Part shown: positions 48,001-59,210 of the stretch, piece after piece
Layout of the letters: each line of letters begins with the position of its first letter
Numbering within the stretch: the stretch's first letter is position 1
Assembly (NCBI GenBank): GCA_950097015.1
Contig: CATNEN010000003.1
Span: forward strand, 10,584,501-10,648,500
Reading direction: 5' to 3'
Source: Macrostomum hystrix
Taxonomy: Eukaryota; Platyhelminthes; Macrostomidae
Length of the DNA stretch: 64,000 nucleotides
Notes under the pieces: model-generated
Database searches by the model: none
Seen by the model: the letters and a program-made list of their open reading frames with translations, nothing else
Told to the model about the DNA's origin: nothing
Translations under genes and position numbers: made by a program

Positions 48001-51000
48001 GATTTGGGTGTGTCACAGATCATTGTGGATGGTTTGGGTGTGTCACAGATCATTGTGGATGATTTGGGTGTGTCACAGATCATTGTGGATGATTTGGGTG
48101 TGTCACAGATCATTGTGGATGATTTGGGTGTGTCACAGATCATTGTGGATTATTGGGTGTGTTACAGATCATTGTGGATGATTTGGGTGTGTCACAGATG
48201 ATTGTGGATGATTGGGTGTGTCACAGATCATTGTGGATTATTGGGTGTGTTACAGATCATTGTGGATGATTTGGGTGTGTCACAGATGATTGTGGATGAT
48301 TGGGTGTGTCACAGATCATTGTGGATTATTGGGTGTGTTACAGATCATTGTGGATGATTTGGGTGTGTCACAGATCATTGTGGATGATTTGGGTGTGTCA
48401 CAGATCATTGTGGATTATTGGGTGTGTTACAGATCATTGTGGATGATTTGGGTGTGTCACAGATCATTGTGGATGATTTGGGTGTGTCACAGATCATTGT
48501 GGATGATTTGGGTGTGTCACAGATCATTGTGGATTATTGGGTGTGTTACAGATCATTGTGGATGATTTTGCTGTGTCACAGATCATTGTGGATGATTTGG
48601 GTGTGTCACAGATCATTGTGGATTATTGGGTGTGTTACAGATCATTGTGGATGATTTGGGTGTGTCACAGATCATTGTGGATGATTTGGGTGTGTCACAG
48701 ATCATTGTGGATTATTGGGTGTGTTACAGATCATTGTGGATGATTTTGGTGTGTCACAGATCATTGTGGATGATTTGGGTGTGTCACAGATCATTGTGGA
48801 TGGTTTGGGTGTGTCACAGATCATTGTGGATGATTTGGGTGTGTCACAGATCATTGTGGATGATTTGGGTGTGTCACAGATCATTGTGGATGGTTTGGGT
48901 GTGTCACAGATCATTGTGGATGATTTGGGTGTGTCACAGATCATTGTGGATGATTTGGGTGTGTCACAGATCATTGTGGATGATTTGGGTGTGTCACAGA
49001 TCATTGTGGATTATTGGGTGTGTTACAGATCATTGTGGATGATTTTGGTGTGTCACAGATCATTGTGGATGATTTGGGTGTGTCACAGATCATTGTGGAT
49101 GGTTTGGGTGTGTCACAGATCATTGTGGATGATTTGGGTGTGTCACAGATCATTGTGGATGATTTGGGTGTGTCACAGATCATTGTGGATGGTTTGGGTG
49201 TGTCACAGATCATTGTGGATGATTTGGGTGTGTCACAGATCATTGTGGATGATTGGGTGTGTCACAGATCATTGTGGATTATTGGGTGTGTTACAGATCA
49301 TTGTGGATGATTTGGGTGTGTCACAGATCATTGTGGATGATTGGGTGTGTCACAGATCATTGTGGATTATTGGGTGTGTTACAGATCATTGTGGATGATT
49401 TGGGTGTGTCACAGATCATTGTGGATGATTGGGTGTGTCACAGATCATTGTGGATTATTGGGTGTGTTACAGATCATTGTGGATGATTTGGGTGTGTCAC
49501 AGATGATTGTGGATGATTGGGTGTGTCACAGATCATTGTGGATTATTGGGTGTGTTACAGATCATTGTGGATGATTTGGGTGTGTCACAGATCATTGTGG
49601 ATGATTTGGGTGTGTCACAGATCATTGTGGATGATTGGGTGTGTCACAGATCATTGTGGATGATTTGGGTGTGTCACAGATCATTGTGGATGATTGGGTG
49701 TGTCACAGATCATTGTGGATTATTGGGTGTGTTACAGATCATTGTGGATGATTTGGGTGTGTCACAGATCATTGTGGATGATTGGGTGTGTCACAGATCA
49801 TTGTGGATTATTGGGTGTGTTACAGATCATTGTGGATGATTTTGGTGTGTCACAGATCATTGTGGATGATTTGGGTGTGTCACAGATCATTGTGGATGAT
49901 TTTGGTGTGTCACAGATCATTGTGGATGATTTGGGTGTGTCACAGATCATTGTGGATGATTGGGTGTGTCACAGATCATTGTGGATGATTTGGGTGTGTC
50001 ACAGATCATTGTGGATGATTGGGTGTGTCACAGATCATTGTGGATTATTGGGTGTGTTACAGATCATTGTGGATGATTTGGGTGTGTCACAGATCATTGT
50101 GGATGATTGGGTGTGTCACAGATCATTGTGGATTATTGGGTGTGTTACAGATCATTGTGGATGATTTGGGTGTGTCACAGATGATTGTGGATGATTGGGT
50201 GTGTCACAGATCATTGTGGATTATTGGGTGTGTTACAGATCATTGTGGATGATTTGGGTGTGTCACAGATGATTGTGGATGATTGGGTGTGTCACAGATC
50301 ATTGTGGATTATTGGGTGTGTTACAGATCATTGTGGATGATTTGGGTGTGTCACAGATCATTGTGGATGATTTGGGTGTGTCACAGATCATTGTGGATTA
50401 TTGGGTGTGTTACAGATCATTGTGGATGATTTGGGTGTGTCACAGATCATTGTGGATGATTTGGGTGTGTCACAGATCATTGTGGATGATTTGGGTGTGT
50501 CACAGATCATTGTGGATTATTGGGTGTGTTACAGATCATTGTGGATGATTTTGGTGTGTCACAGATCATTGTGGATGATTTGGGTGTGTCACAGATCATT
50601 GTGGATTATTGGGTGTGTTACAGATCATTGTGGATGATTTGGGTGTGTCACAGATCATTGTGGATGATTTGGGTGTGTCACAGATCATTGTGGATTATTG
50701 GGTGTGTTACAGATCATTGTGGATGATTTTGGTGTGTCACAGATCATTGTGGATGATTTGGGTGTGTCACAGATCATTGTGGATGGTTTGGGTGTGTCAC
50801 AGATCATTGTGGATGATTTGGGTGTGTCACAGATCATTGTGGATGATTTGGGTGTGTCACAGATCATTGTGGATGGTTTGGGTGTGTCACAGATCATTGT
50901 GGATGATTTGGGTGTGTCACAGATCATTGTGGATGATTTGGGTGTGTCACAGATCATTGTGGATGATTTGGGTGTGTCACAGATCATTGTGGATTATTGG

Positions 51001-54000
51001 GTGTGTTACAGATCATTGTGGATGATTTTGGTGTGTCACAGATCATTGTGGATGATTTGGGTGTGTCACAGATCATTGTGGATGGTTTGGGTGTGTCACA
51101 GATCATTGTGGATGATTTGGGTGTGTCACAGATCATTGTGGATGATTTGGGTGTGTCACAGATCATTGTGGATGGTTTGGGTGTGTCACAGATCATTGTG
51201 GATGATTTGGGTGTGTCACAGATCATTGTGGATGATTTGGGTGTGTCACAGATCATTGTGGATGATTTGGGTGTGTCACAGATCATTGTGGATGATTTGG
51301 GTGTGTCACAGATCATTGTGGATGATTATGGAGTGTCACAGATCATTGTGGATGGTTTGGGTGTGTCACAGATCATTGTGGATGATTTGGGTGTGTCACA
51401 GATCATTGTGGATTATTGGGTGTGTTACAGATCATTGTGGATGATTTGGGTGTGTCACAGATCATTGTGGATGATTGGGTGTGTCACAGATCATTGTGGA
51501 TGATTATGGAGTGTCACAGATCATTGTGGATGGTTTGGGTGTGTCACAGATCATTGTGGATGATTTGGGTGTGTCACAGATCATTGTGGATGATTTGGGT
51601 GTGTCACAGATCATTGTGGATGGTTTGGGTGTGTCACAGATCATTGTGGATGATTTGGGTGTGTCACAGATCATTGTGGATGATTATGGAGTGTCACAGA
51701 TCATTGTGGATGCTTTGGGTATCACAGATAATTGTTGATGGTTTGGGTGTGTCACAGATTATTGTGGATGATTATGGAGTGTCACAGATCATTGTGGATG
51801 GTTTTGGTGTGTCATAGATAATTGTGGATGGTTTGGGTGTGTCATAGATCATTGTGGATGATTTGGGTGTGTCACAGATCATTGTGGATGATTTGGGTGT
51901 GTCACAGATCATTGTGGATGATTTGGGTGTGTCACAGATTATTGTGGATGATTATGGAGTGTCACAGATCATTGTGGATGGTTTGGGTGTGTCACAGATC
52001 ATTGTGGATGATTTGGGTGTGTCACAGATCATTGTGGATTATTGGGTGTGTCATAGATCATTGTGGATGGTTTGGGTTTGTTACAGATTTCGAAAAACTT
52101 TCGAAAACACAGTAGGTTTCGTGCACAAGTTCAAGTTTTGGACCGGCATCTTAACTGAAAATCGCCCGCTACAAATTTCTCTTGCAGAACCAGAACATCT
52201 TTGCCTTCTTCATCCCGACTGAGTCTCAGGAGACCAACCTGATTGTTTACATCGCAGTGGCTGGTTCTCTGAAGCTAATTGAGCTGATCTACATGATCAT
52301 CACTCAGACTCACATCGACATCTTCATGATCGACTGGGAGAAGCCGAAAGCCGACTCTGGCGCTGTTTCGATGCCCGGCCGGGACGAAGTAAAGTCGGCT
52401 GGTCGCGGGGAGGTCACGTACTGGCGCACCATTCTCATTGCGAACGAGTGGAACGAAATTCAGACGCATCGGAAAACCAACCGCACCTTCACCCTGCTCA
52501 TTGTGCTGTTCTTCATGAGCGTGCTGGGCTTTGAGAACTATGCCTCGGGTGATCCGCAGTTGTCTCGCTTTGTCGTCGCGGACGAGTATCGATCCAGCAA
52601 CGTAACAATTTTCCGTTTCTGCCTGGCAATGTCCGTCTTTATTGGCGTCGGCGGAGTTCAATGGCTGTGGACTCTCCTGATTCACGAGCGCTTCATTGAG
52701 GACAAGCTGCGCAATTTCGTTGACCTGTGCTCAATCTCAAACGTGTCCGTATTTATTCGTTCGCCACGATCGTTCGGCTATTATATTCACGGCGAGAGTC
52801 CGCACGGCACAGCCGACGTTGGCATATCTCAGCTGCACAACCAGTTTGAGAAGGAAAAGGTAGGACTGCGGCGAAACAGTGCATTCCGTAGATATGTGCC
52901 CGGTTTGCTTGACCATAAGAGTCGTGATAAGCCCATAAGGGCTGCGGGCAACGGCACGCCATTTATTGACGCTGGACCCGCAGCCAGCGAGGAGGCAATT
53001 CTGCCCTTCCGCTGACTCCTGAGCACACACTCACACAGATACTGTACGCAGGCACACGCTCACACAGTTGTATACATCTGCCCTGACTTTCTCATCGTCA
53101 GGCAGTGTACACTCTCACTGTGCCTTGGAGGTTGGCCCTCAAGGGCGTAAATTGCACCCAAAGCCTTCTCACCCAAAGCCGCACTGCACCCCAAAATGTG
53201 GCCTCGCCGTGGAATCGAACTTAGGGACCGTGGTGCGAGAGGCAAACGCGATAACCGCTCTGCCACCGAGCCACCTAAGATCCTCATGATGAGCAGTGGT
53301 CATTCTCCCAGATCTTCATGATCAGATTCTCACTTCAATCGGTCTCTCTCATATTTCATTCCATCCCTAGAACAGTGATATTAGGTGAATACAAATCAAT
53401 GAAATCTATTTTTAACCGCGCAAGGAGTAAATTGCACGACAAGCCCCGTGGAATCGAGTTTAGGGACCTTGGCGCGAAAGGCGAACGTGTTAACCGCTCT
53501 GCCACTCACCCCCCAGTAGTGATCTAACATTTGTTGGAGGTTGGTGAGTGGCAGAGCGGTCTAACTTGACTGGCACTCGCACCAAGGTCCCTGAGCTCGA
53601 TTCCGCGGTTAGGCCACATTTTTTGCGGGGCACATACGCGGCGAGAAGGCTTGGAGGCGACCAGAATGGGTAGTATCGTATCTGAGGCTTCTCAGCCAGG
53701 GTAATGATTGTCCTTTCATGCTTGCTGAAGTAAATCAAATCCGTTGCTAACAACGCAACTACAGCAAAATGACTGCGGTCGGCGCGGCCTAGACAACTCG
53801 GACAACCAGACGTTCATGATGCGCCTGCCACCACGCTTCGTGGCCGTGTTCGACTCGCTCTACCGCAACCTGGTGGAGACCGGATCGGCCACCGGCGCCA
53901 ACGCCAAGCAGACAAAGCAGGCCCAGATCATTCAGAAGTATCACGAGATGAACAATTTTCTGTCGCGGTTCATTCATCGCAAACCAATGGAGGAATCCGA

Positions 54001-54750
54001 TGGAGGCCAGGGCTCTACACCGATTGAGACCTACACTACCAAGCCCAGAAAGTTCATGGAGGACGTGCTTGGCATGGAGCTTGGCGACAATGAGGCACTG
54101 AGGCAAGGAGGCATCTTCTATAGCGGTGAGTCCTCTGGCGGCTTTCTTTTCGCGATTCTCAGCTTATAATCATTTAATACTACTCGCAGGAGGGCTGCGG
54201 TTAATGGTACATCATTTGGTTATACTAGACCCGCAGCCAGCGAAGAGGCAATTCTGCCCATTTCGCTGACTCCTGAGCACACACGCACACAGATACCGTA
54301 CGCAGGAACACGCTCACACAGGTGTGTACATCTGCCCTGACTTTCTAATCGTCAAGCAGTGTACACTCTCACATTGTCGTGTACACTCTCACTCACTCAA
54401 CTAGTCTCACGTACGACTAGTTGTCGTGCTCATGGGTTAGGGGAATAGACGACGGGTCGACTTTTCTCAATTCGTGATTATTCTTCACTTCCATCTTCCC
54501 AAATGCCCCTGTGAAATCGCTTGCAGAGGATGGCACCTCATTTGGCGACATTCTGTTCTACGGCAACGAATTGTCGCTGATGACATTCGACCTACTGCTG
54601 TACTCCTGCGTGGATCTGATCTTTAAATCGACGCCGTTGAATGTCATTGTCACGTGGCTCATCGGCGAGCTGATCGACTTCCTGCGCCAGACTCTCGGCG
54701 AGATCAATCTTTCTAAGAAAACACTGACCAACCGACAGTTCCTCATCTGA
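39011..54750 (+). CDS. TMEM67: Meckelin (transmembrane protein 67, MKS3)
   Basis: Twelve coding exons: 39011-39188, 39281-39366, 39462-39652, 39756-39876, 39967-40131, 41505-41665, 42145-42379, 42625-42688, 43605-44197, 52188-52859, 53765-54125 and 54527-54750. Every junction is GT-AG and phase-compatible, giving 1016 residues (human 995). A signal peptide (1-21) precedes a cysteine-rich ectodomain with SSDGLSCVCRSGF, DGWSCVTCP and GGICF, which match the family. A beta-rich region has the LVD...IYPPxLTIxYSDxDI signature. The multi-pass membrane part includes IDIFMIDWEKPK, WRT...ANEWNEIQ, ERFIEDKLRNFVDLCSISN and FGYYIHG. The C-terminal end has LFYGNE and finishes in RQFLI. Meckelin is a frizzled-like receptor of the ciliary transition zone (MKS module), required for ciliogenesis and implicated in ER quality control. 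Its presence implies ciliated cells. Introns 5, 7, 8 and 9 hold private tandem arrays; introns 6, 10 and 11 hold SINE copies. No coding lesion is seen. Confidence 0.95.
40164..41360. repeat. 16-bp tandem array in TMEM67 intron 5
   Basis: About 70 copies of aatctcctcaatctag, with an early block of aatctcctcaatctgg. It starts about 30 bp after the exon 5 donor. Near the acceptor side, a segment of about 120 bp next to the array (containing gatcttctagaatctcaatc and gtgattggacagcaat) occurs twice, at about 41050-41174 and 41346-41469. The offset is 295 bp, so array and unique flank were duplicated together. Confidence 0.95.
41751..41912 (+). mobile_element. SINE family 1 copy in TMEM67 intron 6
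   Basis: The tRNA head has an A box TAGCCTAGCGG (41761-41771) and a B box GGTTCGATTCC (41805-41815). The tagcaaggcgcttaa motif and the tail gtccatggactgaaca follow. The central core seen at 33780-33830 is deleted. Confidence 0.7.
42437..42573. repeat. 12-bp array in TMEM67 intron 7
   Basis: About 11 copies of a 12-mer of the type gaatcggagcta, with gcagcta and gtagtta variants. It is short and diverged. It shares ctagaatc with the 16-bp array of intron 5, which could be descent or chance. Confidence 0.8.
42772..43540. repeat. 20-bp tandem array in TMEM67 intron 8
   Basis: About 38 copies of gggatcaaagtgacagaatt with point variants (gatag, taacgg, ttgatag). A block of about 340 bp appears duplicated: the order acgg, aca, ata, ttgata at 42920-42980 is repeated at 43240-43300. 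Units decay at both ends, towards the donor (42700-42770) and the acceptor (43540-43590). Confidence 0.95.
44278..52085. repeat. 7.8-kb array of 29/30-bp units in TMEM67 intron 9
   Basis: About 260 units in a few forms: a 30-mer containing tttgggtgtgtcacagatca, 29-mers with attgggtgtgtcacag or attattgggtgtgttacag, and a rarer attatggagtgtcacag form. Their order is not random: blocks reappear at fixed offsets of about 1832 bp (44514-45220 against 46346-47052) and 1983 bp (48290-49040 against 50273-51025). Every unit carries a TCACAG or TTACAG string on the sense strand, like a weak 3' splice site. The flanks of the intron (44198-44277 and 52086-52187) are unique. Confidence 0.95.
52910..53275 (-). 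mobile_element. SINE family 2, full-length copy in TMEM67 intron 10
   Basis: On the minus strand the tRNA head starts ggtggctcggtggcagagcg, with A box TGGCAGAGCGG and a B-box-like AGTTCGATTCC. It is followed by the whole family 2 body in the order seen at 35700. The element is antisense to TMEM67 and starts about 50 bp after the exon 10 donor. Confidence 0.7.
53425..53520 (-). mobile_element. SINE family 2, truncated head
   Basis: The tRNA head and first few body bases only (caatttactcc end), minus strand, ending at a GGGGGGTGAGTGGCAGAGCG start. It faces the next copy head to head. Confidence 0.6.
53533..53665 (+). mobile_element. SINE family 2, truncated copy, opposite orientation
   Basis: Plus strand, with A box TGGCAGAGCGG at 53549-53559 and a B-box-like GCTCGATTCCG. 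The body is cut after gcgagaaggcttggagg. Its gtgagtggcagagcgg start mirrors the adjacent minus-strand copy, so the pair could form a hairpin in the pre-mRNA. Confidence 0.6.
54183..54372 (-). mobile_element. SINE family 2 body fragment in TMEM67 intron 11
   Basis: The minus-strand 3' half of family 2: gtgtacactgcttgac, agtcagggcagatgtacaca, ctcaggagtcagcg and the gctgcggg block are recognisable. The head is absent. Confidence 0.6.
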
Positions 54751-54769
54751 GCGGAGCGTTCGCACAACG

Positions 54770-54775
54770 ATTAAA
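54770..54775 (+). terminator. Candidate TMEM67 polyadenylation signal
   Basis: ATTAAA lies about 20 bp after the TMEM67 stop codon. A canonical AATAAA further on (55513-55518) is an alternative that would give a 3' UTR of about 770 bp. Confidence 0.35.
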
Positions 54776-56046
54776 AAACTTTTTTGAACAACTCACATTC
54801 TTCCGTCCTAAAAATGTTGTAACTACTTTTTAAATTAACAGATTTTCAACGCTAAGCTTCGATGTTAACCGGCCTATTAGGAGTTGTTGTTATTTTTAGA
54901 AAAATCGTGGGCAATCCTTGGATTCACCGCCCAGAGAACTGCCTGCCCTCCAACCAGAGCCAGAGACTTGGCTATTTATAGATTATTTATAAGAACAAAA
55001 ATACAGCCACCTCACGAACGGATCACGTGACTGAGGCTAAAGAGAGTTTGATAAGATGCAAATCTCATCAAGTTTTGCAGCTTCCGTTAAGCTCCTTCTA
55101 CATGTTTCGTATTAACTATGACTGTACCGCATGTAGCTGTCCATAAATCTCTTACTGTACTTTTTCACAAAAACAATGTTTGCAACTTTTTTACTAAAAT
55201 ACAAGCTAAGTAGTTACTCCTGTTTTAATTTAGTTTGCTTCTAGTAAAATTTATCTAACTATGCAGACTTTAGAGCCAAAAATATTATTGTCCGCATTCA
55301 ATTACTGTCACTTCTCTGGGTAAAACGTAGCCAACAATGTGTATGATTGCTTACGAAGTTTTTCTGTGTAAACGCGAAGAAACTTAGCGTAAATGACTAT
55401 TTTCTTATTTAGTCAACGTATATTTTGTCTGGATCTGTGTATGCACCAATTTAAGAAGGCCTACTGAAAGACAACATGTAAAATAAGTTCTATGTATCAC
55501 TGAAAAGTACGAAATAAAAGTACAGATGCTGTGCATCTGACAAATTTGTTATGCAAAGCACAATTATGCTTTCACGCTATTTTTAAAATGCTTTTGCATG
55601 TCACATGTTTAGTCTATGGGCTGTCGGGTCGCAACACCAACGCATAATTTAAACACAACCTTAAACAAGTAGCTTCGATTGTGTATGAAGTCTTTAAGCT
55701 GCGATTCGAACTCACGACCTTTCATGCAGTAGATCAGAGCTATTGCCAACCAGAATTTAATTGAAGTCGCTAAAAATATAATTATATTTGTCAGCCCAAT
55801 GGCAATCTAATGGTACACGTTAGTCTACGTTAAAGAGAAAGTCTTAGATATAGTTAGCATAAATGTACATCGCCTTATCTTATCAAACAGTTTCACAGTT
55901 GTTCATATTTAAGGCCAAGATATATTATGAACATTTTGCATAAAGATTCAAAGCTTTCATAGCTTCTAAACATTTACGAACACACTGCAAGCGTGGATAT
56001 ATTCAAGCATAAATAATTTACATATCGCAACTTTTAATCCGATTAC
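54776..56046. other. Spacer between TMEM67 and the MRH gene
   Basis: About 1.3 kb of AT-rich sequence. A decayed tRNA-like head on the minus strand (about 55745-55690, GAGTTCGAATCGCAG) is probably another SINE remnant. The rest has no supported feature. Confidence 0.4.
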
Positions 56047-56141
56047 ATGGCATATATATTGCATCTCCACCTGCTATTTGTGAGCATATTAGTGACTTTG
56101 GTTAACAGCCAACAGGTCAGTTATCTATCTATCTATCTATC

Positions 56142-56220
<79 letters not shown>

Positions 56221-57654
56221 ACGAAACAATTACTCAAACTTGTCAATCTGTTCACCATCTAACAGGTCTCCTGCGTGAAGCAGATCAACAATTGCAAGTG
56301 CGAAACTAATTCCGGAAAATTTATCGACCTATCGCCATTGGCCAGCGTTGGTGATTTCCGATTCAAACGAGTGCTGGGGCCCAATCAGAACTGGGTGTAC
56401 TCTTACAATCCGTGCAACGGTGTCCCGTGCGACGGGCAGGGCAACGCGGCGAGCTGTCAGAACTCAGCAACGGGTTCGCTTGTTAGTACTGGGTTGTCAC
56501 CATTTTTTAATTAGTTTATAGTGGTTAGAGCGTCGGACTGAGGACTTAAAAGTCGGTGGTTCGATTCCCAACTTCACAGGAACTACGGCTCGTATTTCTA
56601 TTCAGGAGCTATTCGTTAGAAGTTGCTTGCAAGAACAACCCACTTGTGACTCATATTTGAGAATGAAACATGGTATTGGATGACCAAAATTTTAACTCCC
56701 AAAATCGCTCACTTAAGAATGACCCAGCCAAAATAAATCCCTGGAAGTAACTTCAGAACCAAATAATGACCAACCCAAAACAAATAATGACTCGAGACAA
56801 ATAATGACCCACCCGAAATCAATAATGACCCACCCGAAATAAATAATGACCCACCCGAAATTAAGAATGACTCACCAGAGACAAATAATGACCCACCCGA
56901 AATAAATAATGACCCACCAGAGACAAAAAATGACCCACACGAAATAAATAATGGCCCAACAGAGATAAAGAATGACCCACCAGAGAGAAATATTGACCAA
57001 CCCGAAACAAAGAATGACCCAGCCAAAATAATTATTAGCTCATACAAAACAAAGGCTTTCAAGAAAACACCACATTTTTTCGACACAAATTCATCTTGCT
57101 TGCCATAATGAAGTCTACCAAAAGCCAGTTAGCCCGAAAACTCCTTCTGGCAGGTGTTCCTTCTGGGCCTTCAGGACACGGCCAGATTTGGCTACGAGGC
57201 TAGCAACGGTTTGTACATCATGTACGACAATAAACAGAGCGGTGGCATCAGCCGGCAGTCTATGGTCAGCCTGGTATGCAATCCCTCTGGTCCTGACGAC
57301 TTCACACCAATTGACGATGGCGGCGTCACCAGTCCCTTCGTATTTCACAGTCGGCTAACTTCCAAGCACGCCTGCGAAGTCGACGGAGGAGGCGGCGGCG
57401 GTGACGGCGGCGGCGGCGGCATGAGCGGTGGAGACATCCTGATTATCGTAGCTCTAGTGCTGATTGTCGTCTACCTGATCGGTGGATTCGCTGTCAACGT
57501 GCTGCTGCTCAAGAAGGCGGCCGGCCTGCAGGCTCTGCCGAATTTGACCTTCTGGGTCACGCTGCCCGGTTATGTCAAGGACGGCGCCACCTTCACGGTT
57601 GCCAAGGTGCGTGGGGTGCTTCCAGGAGGCCGACAGGGCTATGACAGTGTGTGA
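56047..57654 (+). CDS. Cation-dependent mannose-6-phosphate-receptor-like MRH protein
   Basis: Three coding exons: 56047-56115, 56266-56481 and 57154-57654. Both introns are phase 0 and the protein is 261 residues (human M6PR is 277). The first exon is just the signal peptide. An MRH lectin-type domain follows (about 24-172) with CKC, YSYNPCNG, CQN, LGLQDTARF, GGISRQSMVSLVC and a final SKHAC. A glycine run (about 173-184) comes next, then one membrane helix (about 189-214). The tail has LPNLTFWVTLPGYVKDG, matching the M6PR juxtamembrane P-x-x-x-FW-x-x-L-x-x-x-V-x-DG pattern. This suggests a Golgi-endosome sorting receptor. The MRH arginine is present. The region around the usual Glu, Cys and Tyr of the sugar site is changed (see findings), so mannose-phosphate binding is doubtful. 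The exon 2 donor (CTT|GTTAGT) is weak. An alternative donor at AAG|GTGCGT (57606) would replace the last residues. Confidence 0.75.
56117..56220. repeat. TATC microsatellite at the exon 1 donor of the MRH gene
   Basis: About 25 repeats of TATC start immediately after the donor (CAG|GTCAGT). They fill most of the 150-bp intron 1 together with an acceptor-side unique stretch. Confidence 0.95.
56515..56600 (+). mobile_element. SINE family 1 head in MRH gene intron 2
   Basis: A tRNA-like head (gtggttagagcgtcggact, B box GGTTCGATTCC) without a recognisable body, just after the exon 2 donor. Confidence 0.6.
56735..57020. repeat. 20-bp array in MRH gene intron 2
   Basis: About 14 diverged copies of aataatgacccacccgaaat, with caccagagacaaa variants. 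It ends about 130 bp before the exon 3 acceptor. The minus-strand SGGSLFISGGSLF frame is an artefact. Confidence 0.85.
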
Positions 57655-57716
57655 CGTCACCCGCCATCAATATTCAATTTTGCCTTGAATATTCCAGAAG
57701 TCAAGTAGCTTATTTG

Positions 57717-58505
57717 CAGTCTCCTTCGATTTCAACTCCCAGTCTCCTTCGATTCCAACTCCCAGTCTCCTTCGATTCCAACACCCAGTCTCCTTCGATT
57801 CCAACTCCCAGTCTCCTTCGATTCCAACTCCCAGTCTCCTTCGATTCCAACTCCCAGTCTCCTTCGATTCCGACTCCTAGTCTCCTTCGATTCCGACTCC
57901 CAGTTTCCTTGGATTCCGACTCCCAGTCTCCTTCGATTCCATCCCGAGTCTCCTTCGATTCCGACTTCCAGTCTCATTGGATTCTGATCCCCAGTCTCCT
58001 TCGATTCCAACTCCCAGTCTCCTTCGATTTCATCCCGAGTCTCCTTCGATTTCATCCCGAGTCTCCTTCGATTTCATCCCGAGTCTCCTTCGATTTCATC
58101 CCGAGTCTCCTTCGATTTCATCCCGAGTCTCCTTCGATTCCGACTCCTAGTCTCCTTCGATTCCGACTCCCAGTTTCCTTGGATTCCGACTCCCAGTCTC
58201 CTTCGATTTCATCCCGAGTCTCCTTCGATTCCGACTCCTAGTCTCCTTCGATTCCGACTCCCAGTTTCCTTGGATTCCGACTCCCAGTTTCCTTGGATTC
58301 CGACTCCCAGTCTCCTTCGATTCCATCCCGAGTCTCCTTCGATTCCATCACGAGTCTCTTTCGATTCCATCCCGAGTCTCCTCCGATTCCATCCCGAGTC
58401 TCCTTCGATTCCATCCTGATTCTCATTCGATTCCTACTACCAGTCTCCTTCGATTCCGGCTCCCAGTTTCCTTGGATTCCATCCTGAGTCTCCTTCGATT
58501 ATCGC
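57717..58505. repeat. 22/23-bp array downstream of the MRH gene
   Basis: About 35 copies of units like cagtctccttcgattccaac, in two main forms (ending ccaactcc or ccatccc) that alternate in blocks. It begins about 60 bp after the stop codon. The first AATAAA (58576-58581) is beyond it, so the array is probably within the 3' UTR. Confidence 0.9.
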
Positions 58506-58575
58506 CCAACTGTAACTTTCTACTATTAGTACTGTTAATATATGTAGTACAAATGTTAGTAAATACAAAATGAAA

Positions 58576-58581
58576 ATAAAT
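58576..58581 (+). terminator. Candidate polyadenylation signal of the MRH gene
   Basis: AATAAA lies about 920 bp after the stop codon, just past the 22/23-bp array. Confidence 0.35.
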
Positions 58582-59210
58582 ATTCATTATTAAACGGACC
58601 CGCATCAAATTGGTGGATTGAGTTTTTTTAATTAATATTTTTAAGTGTTTCTTTCATATTATTAAAACGTTCAATCACGATTTTGACAGACAGACGGTAG
58701 GTATAGCCTTCTACTTCTAGTAGATATCAAGTGGGAGCCATAAAATGGGTACCAGCGTCAGCTCTGGGTGGAAACTTGTTATTGTAGTTGGGTTGGCGCA
58801 CTGCCCAGTCTACCGCGAAGATTTTATTGATGCTTTTTTTAACAACCCAACGCGCAGACACTCCTGAACAAGAAGCAAACAGTTTATTCCCAAATCCCAC
58901 ATCCCAAGAGGCACTTCAGTAATTAGTTGTTAGATATAGAAATTTAGTCCCACTAGTTTTCATGGCGACATCCAATCGCTATTTTTAAAAATAATTTGAC
59001 GGACGGCAGTTTCTCAAATAGAAACGTTTCTGAAAACGGAGTATCGAGTTGTACGCAGCCAGTCTTGTACTAAAATACTCTCATTGGCTGGGGCCTAAGT
59101 TACCATGGCTGCGTTATGCAAGTTTATTAAGGCGGAAAAGATAAGAAAATAGGAGATAAAAGAGGAAAATAAATATTCCGTCCAGTAGCAGAGGCACTAA
59201 AGAGACCAAA
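58582..59210. other. Spacer upstream of the secreted PAN/LamG-like gene
   Basis: About 630 bp with a short SINE family 1 core fragment (58744-58780, aatgggtaccagcgtcagct) and a reversed CCAAT (attgg) near 59082. The downstream gene's promoter is probably in the last 150 bp. Confidence 0.4.

Noticed and set aside
44266-52115. Many overlapping short frames in TMEM67 intron 9 on both strands (GVSQIIVDD, CHRSLWMI, MICDTPKSST)
   Set aside because: All are frames of the 29/30-bp array. They overlap each other and have no independent start or conserved feature.
53060-53289. Short frames on both strands in TMEM67 intron 10
   Set aside because: They lie inside SINE family 2 copies and have no support as exons; the TMEM67 exons on either side join in phase without them.
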